Shown here piece after piece: positions 52,319 to 60,642 of a DNA stretch of 64,000 nucleotides. Origin of the DNA: Uliginosibacterium aquaticum (lineage in GTDB: Bacteria; Pseudomonadota; Gammaproteobacteria; Burkholderiales; Rhodocyclaceae); assembly GCF_012972705.2 (NCBI RefSeq), contig NZ_JABCSC020000003.1, positions 186,001 through 250,000 of the forward strand, given 5' to 3'. A program made the position numbers and the translations under genes. How positions within the stretch are numbered: the first letter of the stretch is position 1; each line of letters starts with the position of its first letter. The notes beneath the pieces were generated by a model. It was not told the DNA's origin, searched no databases, and saw nothing but the letters and a program-made list of their open reading frames with translations.

Positions 52319-54577
52319 TCAGTCCGCGGCGTCATCGCGGGCTCCGTGATTGCGTAGCCATTCGACCAGATGCTGAGGCTCCATCGGGCGGGCATACAGG
52401 TAGCCCTGAGCATCGTCACAACCCAGTTCGCGCAGGATGTTCGCCTGCTCGGCTGTTTCGACGCCTTCGGCAAGCACTGAGAGATCCAGCTTGTGTCCGA
52501 GCTGGATGACCAGTTCGGGAATTCGCCGCGAGCGCTCGTTGTCACCGATCTCGCCGACGAAGGTGCGATCAATCTTGAGCCGGTCTACCTTGAGACGCTG
52601 CAGATAGGAGAGTGAGGAGAAGCCCGTGCCGAAGTCGTCCACTGCGATCTTTACTCCCAGAGCTTTGATGCTCTCCAGCGTGCGGGCGAGGAAATCGGCT
52701 TCCTCCATGGCCATCGACTCGGTGATCTCGAGTTCAATCAACTGCGGACTGGCACCGCTGTCATGCAGCGCCGACTGCAGGGTGGCGAGGAAGCGCGGGT
52801 GGCGGAGCTGGCTGACTGAAACGTTGATGGCCATCGACAACTGCGGGTAGCCGTGGCGCGCGAGCTCCGCTTGCTGGAAGCAGGACATGCGCAGGACCCA
52901 TTCTCCAATGCCGACGATCATGCCTGAGTGTTCGGCAATCGGGATGAAGCGGGCGGGTTCGATCAGGCGCCCATCCTCTGCACGCCAGCGCAGCAGCGCC
53001 TCGATGCCGCAGACCTGGCCACTGTGCAGCGAAATCTGTGGTTGATAGCACAGGAACAGGCGCTGGCGCTCGATCGCTACGCGCAGGGCCTGCATCAGCT
53101 TGGAGCGTTCGCGGATTTCCAGCGCCATGTCGCGCGTGAAGAACACATATTCGCCGCGTGCCTGTACCTTGGCGCGACGCAGGGCGAGGTAGGCGCTCTT
53201 GAGTGCTTCGGCGCCATTGCCGTCGATATCGGCCAGATGTGCGATCCCCATCGTGGCGGAAATCATCAGTTCCTGCTGCTGGATCAGGAAGGCCTCGCGG
53301 AACAGCCCCTGCAGGTTGGCCGGCAGCAATTGCTCGATCTGGCCAAGAATGGCGAAGGTGTCGGCCGACAGACGGGCCAGTACGCACTGGGAACCAAGGG
53401 CGCCATGCAGGCGCTCGGCGACAGCCTTGAGCAACTCGTCGCCATACTGGTGACCGAGAGCATCGTTGCTTTCGGCGAAACCGTCGAGATCAAGCAGTGC
53501 CAGGGTATAGCGGCCGCGCTCGCCGCCAAGGAGGCGTTCGTCGAGTTTGTTGATGAGGCTGCGGCGGTTGGGCAGGCCGGTCAGCGAATCGAAATAGGCG
53601 TAGTCGTGCAACTGAGAGAACAGCAAGGTGTTCTCCAGCCCGATCGAGATATTGGCGCAGAACACCTCGAGGAGCTGACGGCAACTGTCATCCACAGCCA
53701 GCGGAGCGTCCAGATAGGCCGCCATGTTGCGCTGGGTGCGGCTGCCGAAGAAGAGGGTAGTGCAGTCTTCGGCGAAAATGTGATGACCTGCGTCGAGGCA
53801 GCGATCCAAGGCGCGGTGTACGCGCTCGTCCCCGATTTCGTCGAGTGGCAGATTGATCAGCGAGGCATAGCGCCCGGCCGCTGCGATCACTACGGTACTG
53901 TCCTCACCGCTTTCGAGTTCGGGTGGGCGCTGCACGCAGATCAGGCCTTCGGGCTGTACGCCGAGCAGGGCTGACATCTGGGTAATCACTCCGGCGGCAA
54001 AGTTGCGGATGCCGGACAAGGCCAGCAACTCGCCGCTGGCACGCACGATCATGTCCAGCCCACGCCGGTTGGCATTGATGGTGCGGATCTGGCGATACGA
54101 GCGAACAGCCGAGGTGAGGGCGGTAAACAGTTTGTTGCGGGTGAGCTCGGACTTGGTCTTGTAATCGTTGATGTCATAGTCGCGGATCGCATCCATTTCT
54201 GGTGCGTAGCCGGGCTGACCGGTGCGCAGGATGATGCGGGTCTCGCCCATGCCGAATTCATCGCGGATGGTGCGTACGAGCTTCAGGCCGGAGTCTTCCT
54301 CCTCCATCACCACGTCGAGCAGGATCACCGCGATGTCTCGGTCGCGTGCCAGCAGGTCACGCGCCTGGGCGGCGGAGTCGGCGTGCAGGAAGGTCAGCGG
54401 GCTGCCGAGGATATCGGTGCCGCGCAGTGCAAACGTGGTGGTGGTGTGCACATCCGGATCGTCGTCAACGATCAGGATGCGCCAGGGGGCATTGTTGGTA
54501 GGGACTCTCGGGGCAGCCCGCTCCGGCCCGGGGTCTCCGGCAAATACCAGCTCGTCGTCAGCAGCCTTGTCTACCAC
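52319..54577 (-). CDS. Response regulator with REC, DUF3369, degenerate GGDEF and EAL domains
   Basis: A 752-residue cytoplasmic protein. The receiver domain (about 30-150) has acidic pocket DDDPD at 38-42 and phospho-acceptor Asp88 (VILLDVVM). A DUF3369 region (about 165-330) follows, then a GGDEF-like domain (about 335-490) whose signature is replaced by SADTF and so is unlikely to make c-di-GMP, and an EAL domain (about 510-745) with IEALLRW, INVSVSQL, ELEITES, VDDFGTGFSS, KIDRTFV and EGVET intact. It is probably a c-di-GMP phosphodiesterase controlled by the kinase encoded downstream on the same strand. REC-DUF3369 pairing with such kinases is recurrent in Proteobacteria. Confidence 0.92.
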   Translation of the reverse strand: MVDKAADDELVFAGDPGPERAAPRVPTNNAPWRILIVDDDPDVHTTTTFALRGTDILGSPLTFLHADSAAQARDLLARDRDIAVILLDVVMEEEDSGLKLVRTIRDEFGMGETRIILRTGQPGYAPEMDAIRDYDINDYKTKSELTRNKLFTALTSAVRSYRQIRTINANRRGLDMIVRASGELLALSGIRNFAAGVITQMSALLGVQPEGLICVQRPPELESGEDSTVVIAAAGRYASLINLPLDEIGDERVHRALDRCLDAGHHIFAEDCTTLFFGSRTQRNMAAYLDAPLAVDDSCRQLLEVFCANISIGLENTLLFSQLHDYAYFDSLTGLPNRRSLINKLDERLLGGERGRYTLALLDLDGFAESNDALGHQYGDELLKAVAERLHGALGSQCVLARLSADTFAILGQIEQLLPANLQGLFREAFLIQQQELMISATMGIAHLADIDGNGAEALKSAYLALRRAKVQARGEYVFFTRDMALEIRERSKLMQALRVAIERQRLFLCYQPQISLHSGQVCGIEALLRWRAEDGRLIEPARFIPIAEHSGMIVGIGEWVLRMSCFQQAELARHGYPQLSMAINVSVSQLRHPRFLATLQSALHDSGASPQLIELEITESMAMEEADFLARTLESIKALGVKIAVDDFGTGFSSLSYLQRLKVDRLKIDRTFVGEIGDNERSRRIPELVIQLGHKLDLSVLAEGVETAEQANILRELGCDDAQGYLYARPMEPQHLVEWLRNHGARDDAAD

Positions 54578-54777
54578 GATCGTCTCCCGTAGCTTGCTTG
54601 TAGCGCGCGGAAGACCAGACTTCCGGGGCTCTCAATGCTTATCGGCCCACGCCAGGCTGGACTTGAAGCCTCAGACGGGGTCTGAGCTGCTTTCTACCAC
54701 TGAGCAGGTGATGCAGGACTGGCTGCGCGCCGTCCTGGTATGCATCTGCCCGCAAGGGCAGAAGTCGCTAGAATGCT

Positions 54778-54897
54778 TCAGGCAGGCGCGGACTGAGTCG
54801 GTGCGGGGCGTTGCGCCGGGGGATGCTCGAGCGGGCCCTTGATGCCGCAGGCAGCCAGGCTCAGGCTCAGGAAGGCGAGAAGAATCATCGGGCGCAT
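54778..54897 (-). CDS. lptM: LptM (YifL-like) small lipoprotein
   Basis: A 39-residue lipoprotein: MRPMILLAFLSLSLAACG gives a lipobox LAAC with Cys17, followed by GIKGPLEHPP, the conserved GxKGPL motif of LptM. LptM helps oxidative maturation of the LptD LPS translocon. It is divergent from cyaY, as in many Proteobacteria, but lysA, the usual next gene, is missing here; the REC-DUF3369-EAL gene follows instead, 200 bases on. The gene is below the length of many gene-calling cut-offs. Confidence 0.85.
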   Translation of the reverse strand: MRPMILLAFLSLSLAACGIKGPLEHPPAQRPAPTQSAPA

Positions 54898-54953
54898 GGT
54901 ATCCGGACGCAGACAGGGAGATGGGCGCCCATCTTAACAAGGAGTGCAGCAGT

Positions 54954-55286
54954 ATGGACGAAGCGGAATTCCTGGCCTTGGCCGAGGCGGTGCTGGCAAG
55001 GCTGGAGGCCAGCATTGAGCGGGCCGCCGAGGCGGCGGGCGTAGATATCGATCTGGAGCCGCAGGAAGGCGGCATTCTCAAGCTGGAGTTCGACAACCGC
55101 AGCCAGATCATCATCAATCGCCATGCCGCGGCGCGTGAGATCTGGGTGGCCGCACGTTCAGGCGGTTTTCATTTCCGATGTGAGGGCGAACAGTGGGTTG
55201 GAACGCGCGATGGTGCCGAGCTGTACGCCATGCTCTCCGGCCTGATCAGCGAACAGGCAGGAGAGCAGGTTCAGCTCCTGCATTGA
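54954..55286 (+). CDS. cyaY: Iron-sulfur cluster assembly protein CyaY (frataxin)
   Basis: A 110-residue protein starting MDEAEFLALAEAVLARLE, with the acidic helix, then LEPQEGGILKLEFDNRSQIIINRH and QEIW-like REIWVAARSGGFHF of the frataxin fold. It binds iron and modulates IscS. ATG 54954 has AAGGAG upstream (54939). It is divergent from lptM, and its stop lies one base from the PBP1A stop. Confidence 0.93.
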   Translation: MDEAEFLALAEAVLARLEASIERAAEAAGVDIDLEPQEGGILKLEFDNRSQIIINRHAAAREIWVAARSGGFHFRCEGEQWVGTRDGAELYAMLSGLISEQAGEQVQLLH

Positions 55287-55287
55287 C

Positions 55288-57579
55288 TTATTCCGGGGCA
55301 GCTGCCGGGGCTGACGCCTCAGGCGCCGCTGCCTGCGGCAAATGTTCGGCGTAGATGTAGTCCGGTCCTTCGCGCTCGAAGCTCGGCTTGACCTCGACAA
55401 GGCCCTCCGGCGCGGCGAGATACTGCTCCGGCTTGTCCTTGAGAGCGCGACGCATGTAGTCAATCCAGATCGGGAGTGCCAGCGCACCACCGGTTTCACC
55501 TGAGCCAAGCTTCTTGGGCTGATCGAAACCCACCCAGGCAATGCCGACCAGACTGGGCTGGTAGCCACAGAACCAGGCGTCGACATACTCGTTGGTTGTA
55601 CCGGTCTTGCCTGCTAGATCGCCTCGCCCTAGTGCCATCGCCTTGCCGGCCGTGCCGCGACGGACCACGTCCTTCATCATCAGGTCCGAGAGGTAAACAT
55701 TGCGCGGATCCAGTACGCGTTCGGATTCGTCGCTACCGGCGCGCTGCGGTTCAACCTTCGCCAGCACCCGCCCTTCACTGTCGAGCATTTCCTTCACGAT
55801 ATAGGGGCGGATGCGATAACCCCCATTGGCGAAGATCGAGTAAGCAGCACCCATCTGCCAGGGGGTAACAGCGCCAGAGCCCAGTGCCAGGGTCAGGTAG
55901 GGAGGATTCTTGACCGGGTCGAAACCGAAACGACTGGTTACGTAATCCTGCCCGTAGGCCGGCGTGATCGCTTGCAGCACGCGGATGGCAACCATGTTCT
56001 TGGACTTCGCGAGGGCGGTACGCAGGCTCATCGGGCCTTCGTACTTACCATCGTAGTTGCCTGGATTCCAGGCCTGGCTGCCCGTCTGCTCCGCGGAGAA
56101 ACTCAAGGGCGCATCGTCGAATACGCTGCCAGGCGTAAAGCCCTTGTCGATGGCCGCCGAGAAAATGAAGGGTTTGAAGCTGGAGCCAGGCTGACGCCAG
56201 GCCAGGGTGGCGTGGTTGAACTTGTTGCGATTGAAATCAAAGCCGCCCACAAGCGATTTGATGGCACCGTCGCGCGGATCCAGTGACACGAAGGCCCCTT
56301 CAACCTGTGGCGGTTGCACAACCTGCCAGCCCTTGGCGTATTTCGCCACCCGGATGACTGCCCCGGGGGATACGCGTTTAGCCTGAGCCGCATTCTCCGC
56401 CATCAAGGGCATCGGGTATTTGAGAGCATCGCCGCTGATCTCGATCTGCTCGCCGCCCCGCAGATAGGCCACCAGTTTCTGGCGCGAAGCTTCCAGCACG
56501 ATGGCCGCACGCATCTCGTCCAGATCCGGGAATGGCTCGATCAGGTCTTCCAGTGTTTCCTCCGACCCTTCGGCCTTGAGTTGCGCCAGATCGACCCTGC
56601 CTTCGGCGCCCCTGTAGCCATGCCGGCGTTCGTAGTCGATCAAGCCGCGCCGTAGTCCCTCGTAGGCGGCCTGCTGGTCGAGTTTGCTGATGGTGGTGAT
56701 GACCTTGATGCCGCTACTGTAGACGTCATCCTTGAACTGCTCGTAGGCTAGTTGGCGAGCCATTTCGGCGACGAATTCGGCATGCAGGGCAGGTGCTGCG
56801 GCCTGTACTGCATGGCGGCCCTGAGCTAGGCGTAGGGGCTCGCCACGCGCTTGATCGAGTGCTTTCTCATCAATGAATCCCAGTTCGCGCATGCGGCGAA
56901 GTACATAGTGCTGGCGCTCTGTCGCGCGTGACAGATTAACTACCGGGTTGTAGCGGGAGGGTGCTTTGGGCAATCCGGCGAGCATTGCGAATTCGGCGTT
57001 GCTGAGCGCTTGAAGATCCTTGCCAAAATAGGTTTGCGCTGCAGCAGCAAAACCATAGGCACGCTGGCCCAGATAGATCTGGTTGATATAGACCTCAAGA
57101 ATCTGATCCTTGCTCAGACTCTGCTCTATCTTGAAAGACAGCAGGATTTCATACAGCTTGCGACTGACTGTTTTCTCGCGGCTCAGATAAAAGTTGCGTG
57201 CGACCTGCATGGTGATCGTACTGCCGCCTTGCTTGCTGCTTCCGACCAGATTCAACAGGGTTGCGCGCATCAGACCGGCGATATCGACACCACCGTGTTC
57301 AAAGAAACGATCATCTTCCGCTGCCAGGATGGCGTGCTTGAGACCCTCCGGCACATCCCGTATGGCGACGAATGTACGACGTTCCTCGCCGAATTCCCCA
57401 ATCAGCGCGCCATCCGAGGTATAGATGCGCAGAGGAATACGCGGCTTGTAATCAGCCAGAGCCTCCAGCGACGGCAGTTGCGGCCAGGCAAAGGCAGCAG
57501 CAACGGCAATCCCTGCCGCTGCCAGCAGAGGCAGTCCAAGCATTACAGCAAGACAAAGGATGAGCAGGCGGTTTCGCAT
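55288..57579 (-). CDS. mrcA: Penicillin-binding protein 1A
   Basis: A 763-residue bifunctional class A PBP. After an N-terminal span (about 5-28), the glycosyltransferase domain carries Glu88 in AAEDDRFFEHGG and QGGSTITMQVARNFYLS. An OB-like insert precedes the transpeptidase with SSFK (active Ser), SKN and KTGTT motifs. The tail is Ala/Pro-rich. It polymerises and cross-links peptidoglycan. Its position next to pilMNOPQ is the classic gamma- and betaproteobacterial arrangement (ponA divergent from pilM). Confidence 0.95.
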   Translation of the reverse strand: MRNRLLILCLAVMLGLPLLAAAGIAVAAAFAWPQLPSLEALADYKPRIPLRIYTSDGALIGEFGEERRTFVAIRDVPEGLKHAILAAEDDRFFEHGGVDIAGLMRATLLNLVGSSKQGGSTITMQVARNFYLSREKTVSRKLYEILLSFKIEQSLSKDQILEVYINQIYLGQRAYGFAAAAQTYFGKDLQALSNAEFAMLAGLPKAPSRYNPVVNLSRATERQHYVLRRMRELGFIDEKALDQARGEPLRLAQGRHAVQAAAPALHAEFVAEMARQLAYEQFKDDVYSSGIKVITTISKLDQQAAYEGLRRGLIDYERRHGYRGAEGRVDLAQLKAEGSEETLEDLIEPFPDLDEMRAAIVLEASRQKLVAYLRGGEQIEISGDALKYPMPLMAENAAQAKRVSPGAVIRVAKYAKGWQVVQPPQVEGAFVSLDPRDGAIKSLVGGFDFNRNKFNHATLAWRQPGSSFKPFIFSAAIDKGFTPGSVFDDAPLSFSAEQTGSQAWNPGNYDGKYEGPMSLRTALAKSKNMVAIRVLQAITPAYGQDYVTSRFGFDPVKNPPYLTLALGSGAVTPWQMGAAYSIFANGGYRIRPYIVKEMLDSEGRVLAKVEPQRAGSDESERVLDPRNVYLSDLMMKDVVRRGTAGKAMALGRGDLAGKTGTTNEYVDAWFCGYQPSLVGIAWVGFDQPKKLGSGETGGALALPIWIDYMRRALKDKPEQYLAAPEGLVEVKPSFEREGPDYIYAEHLPQAAAPEASAPAAAPE

Positions 57580-57695
57580 GGTGGCCCCGATTGTTTGAAG
57601 GGCGATTATATGCGCCCTGCCGGAGCGGGCTTGAAGCGCAGGACGGACGGGGTTGTCTTTCGAGCCAGGCTGCCTACCGTTCGGCGTCCATATGC

Positions 57696-57725
57696 TTTAC
57701 TTGTATCGCGAGTTACTGTTAGGAT
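57696..57725 (+). promoter_or_regulatory. Possible pilM operon promoter
   Basis: TTTACT (57696-57701) and TAGGAT (57720-57725) with an 18-base spacer, 70 bases before the pilM ATG in an AT-rich stretch. Match is moderate. Confidence 0.3.
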
Positions 57726-57795
57726 TTAAAGTAATTTATTGTAAGTGCGCCCAAGTATCTGATTCTTAACGATATTTAGAGGACAGCCAGACGTT

Positions 57796-58872
57796 ATGGA
57801 TATCAAAACCTTGCTGGGAGGAAAATCGAAAGCCTTGATAGGGCTGGACATTTCCTCTTCCGCAGTCAAATTGGTGGAATTGGCCGAAGCAGGCTCGAAC
57901 CAGTACAGGCTCGAGCGCTATGCGATCGAGCCGCTTCCGCGCGATGCCGTTACGGATGGCAATATTGCCAGCCTTGAAGCGGTGGCAGAGTCCATCCGGC
58001 GTGCCTGGAAACGCTTGGGCTCCTCTACTCGCCAGGTTGCGTTGGCCTTGCCGGCTGCAGCCGTGATCACTAAAAAGATCACCTTGCCGGCTGGCCTGCG
58101 TGAGCTGGAAATGGAGGTTCAGGTTGAGTCTGAGGCTAACCAGTACATTCCATTTGCGATCGAGGAAGTCAATCTTGACTATCAGGTGCTTGGTTCTGCC
58201 AACACCGGCGCGGATGAAGTCGAAGTGTTGATCGCAGCCTCCCGCAAGGAGAAGGTTGAGGATCGTGTGGCTGCTGCTGAGGCCGCAGGTCTCAAGGCTA
58301 CGGTGATGGACGTTGAGTCTTTCGCTTCGCAAGCTGCTTTCGATCTGATCAAGCGTCGTCTGCCTGAGGCGGGTAGGGGTAAGGTTGTTGCCTTGGTGGA
58401 TATCGGTGCGCAGATGATGAAGGTCACCATCCTGCGCGACGAGAATGTTCTGTATTCGCGTGAGCAGGCATTCGGCGGCAATCAGCTGACTCAGGATATT
58501 TCCCGCAGTTACGGAATGAGTACCGAGGAAGCTGAATCCGCCAAGCGTTCCAACAGTTTGCCGGAAAACTACGAGCACGATTTGCTACGGCCGTTCAGTG
58601 AAAGCGTGGCGCTTGAGATCTCGCGTGCCTTGCAGTTTTTCTTCACTTCGACCCAGTTCAATCAGGTTGACCACATCATTCTTTCCGGAGGCTGTGCAGT
58701 GATTCCGGGTATCGACCAGATTGTGGCCGGGCGGACTCAGGTCACGACAGAAGTGGCCAATCCTTTTGTAGGGATGGCGCTCTCGCAGCGCGTACGCCCC
58801 AAAAATCTGGCTGCCGAGGCGCCAGCCTTGCTTGTCGCATGTGGTTTGGCTTTGCGGAGGTTTGACGCATGA
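57796..58872 (+). CDS. pilM: Type IV pilus inner-membrane platform protein PilM
   Basis: A 358-residue actin-like cytoplasmic protein that binds the PilN tail and links the pilus motor to the periplasmic PilNO complex. It starts with GIDISSS-like LIGLDISSSAVKLVEL and has the ATPase-fold motifs ALVDIGAQMMKVTIL and ILSGGCAVIPGI. Overlaps pilN by 4 bases. Confidence 0.95.
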   Translation: MDIKTLLGGKSKALIGLDISSSAVKLVELAEAGSNQYRLERYAIEPLPRDAVTDGNIASLEAVAESIRRAWKRLGSSTRQVALALPAAAVITKKITLPAGLRELEMEVQVESEANQYIPFAIEEVNLDYQVLGSANTGADEVEVLIAASRKEKVEDRVAAAEAAGLKATVMDVESFASQAAFDLIKRRLPEAGRGKVVALVDIGAQMMKVTILRDENVLYSREQAFGGNQLTQDISRSYGMSTEEAESAKRSNSLPENYEHDLLRPFSESVALEISRALQFFFTSTQFNQVDHIILSGGCAVIPGIDQIVAGRTQVTTEVANPFVGMALSQRVRPKNLAAEAPALLVACGLALRRFDA

Positions 58873-59462
58873 TTCGCATCAACCTGTTACCGCACCGTGA
58901 AGAGGCGCGCAAAGACCGTCGTCAGCAGTTTATTAGCCTTGCCGTGCTGATGGTTCTGGCGGGCGCCACGGTATGGTTTGTCGGCAGCACCCTGATCGGC
59001 AGCCAGATCGACGCACAGAACTCCTCCAATGACTTCCTCAAGCGCGAGATTGCTTCTCTGGACAAGGAAATCGCTGAAATTGCGCGCCTCAAGGAGCAGA
59101 CCCAATCGCTGCTGGCACGCAAGCAGGTAATCGAATCCCTGCAAGGAAACCGGACCGAGACGGTTACGGTATTCAACGAGTTGGTCAAGCAGATGCCAGA
59201 AGGGGTATTCCTCAAGTCCGTCAAGCAGACCGGCAACGGGATCGTATTTGTCGGCCTGTCGCAATCCAATGCCCGTGTCTCCCAGTTGATGCGCAACCTT
59301 GATGCTTCACCGATCTTTGAGCGGCCGATGCTGCAGGAGATCAAGGCCGTGAGTTACAAGGGACGTCAGGTGGGCGAGTTCATCCTGGGGGTCAGCATCG
59401 AACGTGCGCCAATTGAGGGTGCGGATGCAGCAAAAGCGCCTGCTGCGGGGGGCAAGTCATGA
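58869..59462 (+). CDS. pilN: Type IV pilus assembly protein PilN
   Basis: A 197-residue bitopic protein: MIRINLLPHREE binds PilM, then one span (about 21-42), a coiled coil and a ferredoxin-like periplasmic domain. Forms the alignment complex with PilO. Overlaps pilO by 4 bases. The Ala/Gly-rich C-terminus is typical. Confidence 0.94.
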   Translation: MIRINLLPHREEARKDRRQQFISLAVLMVLAGATVWFVGSTLIGSQIDAQNSSNDFLKREIASLDKEIAEIARLKEQTQSLLARKQVIESLQGNRTETVTVFNELVKQMPEGVFLKSVKQTGNGIVFVGLSQSNARVSQLMRNLDASPIFERPMLQEIKAVSYKGRQVGEFILGVSIERAPIEGADAAKAPAAGGKS

Positions 59463-60103
59463 AAGATATTCGCCTCGATCGCATCATCAGCGATTTCCGT
59501 CAGCTTGATCCGAACGACCCTGGCGTCTGGCCGCTGGCGCCGAAAGTTCTGGCTCTGGTACTGATTCTTGCTGCCGTGATCGCTGCTGGTTGGTGGTTTG
59601 ACTGGAAGGGCAAGCTGGAGCAGCTTGAGCAGGCTCAGCAGGAAGAGGTCAAGCTCAAGGATGAGTGGCTCGGAAAGAAGCGTCAGGCTGTCAACCTTGA
59701 TGAATACCGCAAGCAACTGGCCGAGATGGACCGTCAGTTTGGCGCCTTGCTCAAGCAGTTGCCGAACAAGTCCGAGATGGAAACCTTGTTGATCGATATC
59801 AACCAGGCAGGTCGCGGTCGAGGTCTGCAATTCGAATTGTGGAAGCCGGGCCAGGAGGCCATCAAGGTTTTTTACGCCGAACTGCCGATCGCCCTTGCGA
59901 TTACTGGGTCATATCATGACCTTGGACAGTTCGTGAGTGATGTGGCTAAGCTGCCGCGGATCGTGACCTTGCGTGACCTTAACGTGGCGCCTGGTAAAGA
60001 TGGGCAGCTAAAGATGGATGCTTTTGCCGTGACCTATCGTTATCTTGATGACGAGGAAGTGGCCAAACAGAAGCGTTCCAAGGCTGGCGAGAAGAAGAAT
60101 TGA
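59459..60103 (+). CDS. pilO: Type IV pilus assembly protein PilO
   Basis: A 214-residue bitopic protein with one span (about 25-45), a coiled coil and a periplasmic domain (FELWKPGQEAIKVFYAELPI and ITGSYHDLGQFVSDVAKLPRIV). Partner of PilN; together they bridge to PilP and PilQ. Confidence 0.94.
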   Translation: MKDIRLDRIISDFRQLDPNDPGVWPLAPKVLALVLILAAVIAAGWWFDWKGKLEQLEQAQQEEVKLKDEWLGKKRQAVNLDEYRKQLAEMDRQFGALLKQLPNKSEMETLLIDINQAGRGRGLQFELWKPGQEAIKVFYAELPIALAITGSYHDLGQFVSDVAKLPRIVTLRDLNVAPGKDGQLKMDAFAVTYRYLDDEEVAKQKRSKAGEKKN

Positions 60104-60111
60104 GGCCAGGG

Positions 60112-60642
60112 ATGAAGAAAATCATGAAACCTGTCTGGCTGATTCTGTCTTTTGCTCTTTTGCTGAGTGCTTGCAGCAGCGATGAGCATCAGGATCTGCG
60201 TGCCTGGATGGCAAACGAGACTCAGGGTATGCAGGGCAGGATCCAGCCTTTGCCCAAACTGACCCAGTTCCCGGTTGTGGAATACGAGGTGGTGGGCCAG
60301 GTTGACCCCTTTCAGGCGAGTCGTCTGGAGCCCGAGAAGCGGGGTGGGAAGGCCAGTCCGCGCAACGACACGCGCCGCCGCGAACCGCTGGAATCCTATC
60401 CGCTCGAGACGCTCAACATGGTCGGCATGATGCTGATGAACGGTAAGCCGGTTGCGCTGGTGAAGGCTGACAAGACCATTCATCAGGTCCGTGCTGGGAA
60501 TTATCTGGGCCAGAACTTTGGAGTGGTGACCAAGATCACCGAAAACGACCTCACGTTGAAAGAGCTGATCGAGGACGCCAATGGCGACTGGATCGAGCGT
60601 TTCAGCACCATGCAGCTGCAAGAGCAGGAGACGAAGAAATGA
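60112..60642 (+). CDS. pilP: Type IV pilus lipoprotein PilP
   Basis: A 176-residue lipoprotein with lipobox LLSAC (Cys21), a disordered linker and a beta-sandwich domain (LNMVGMMLMNGKPVALVKAD; VRAGNYLGQNFGVV) that binds PilNO and PilQ. ATG 60112 is used; an in-frame TTG is 12 bases upstream. Overlaps pilQ by 4 bases. Confidence 0.94.
   Translation: MKKIMKPVWLILSFALLLSACSSDEHQDLRAWMANETQGMQGRIQPLPKLTQFPVVEYEVVGQVDPFQASRLEPEKRGGKASPRNDTRRREPLESYPLETLNMVGMMLMNGKPVALVKADKTIHQVRAGNYLGQNFGVVTKITENDLTLKELIEDANGDWIERFSTMQLQEQETKK

Noticed and set aside
54665-54690. CTCAGAC-GGG-GTCTGAG hairpin downstream of lptM
   Set aside because: Perfect 7-bp stem but no T tract or neighbouring feature that gives it a role.
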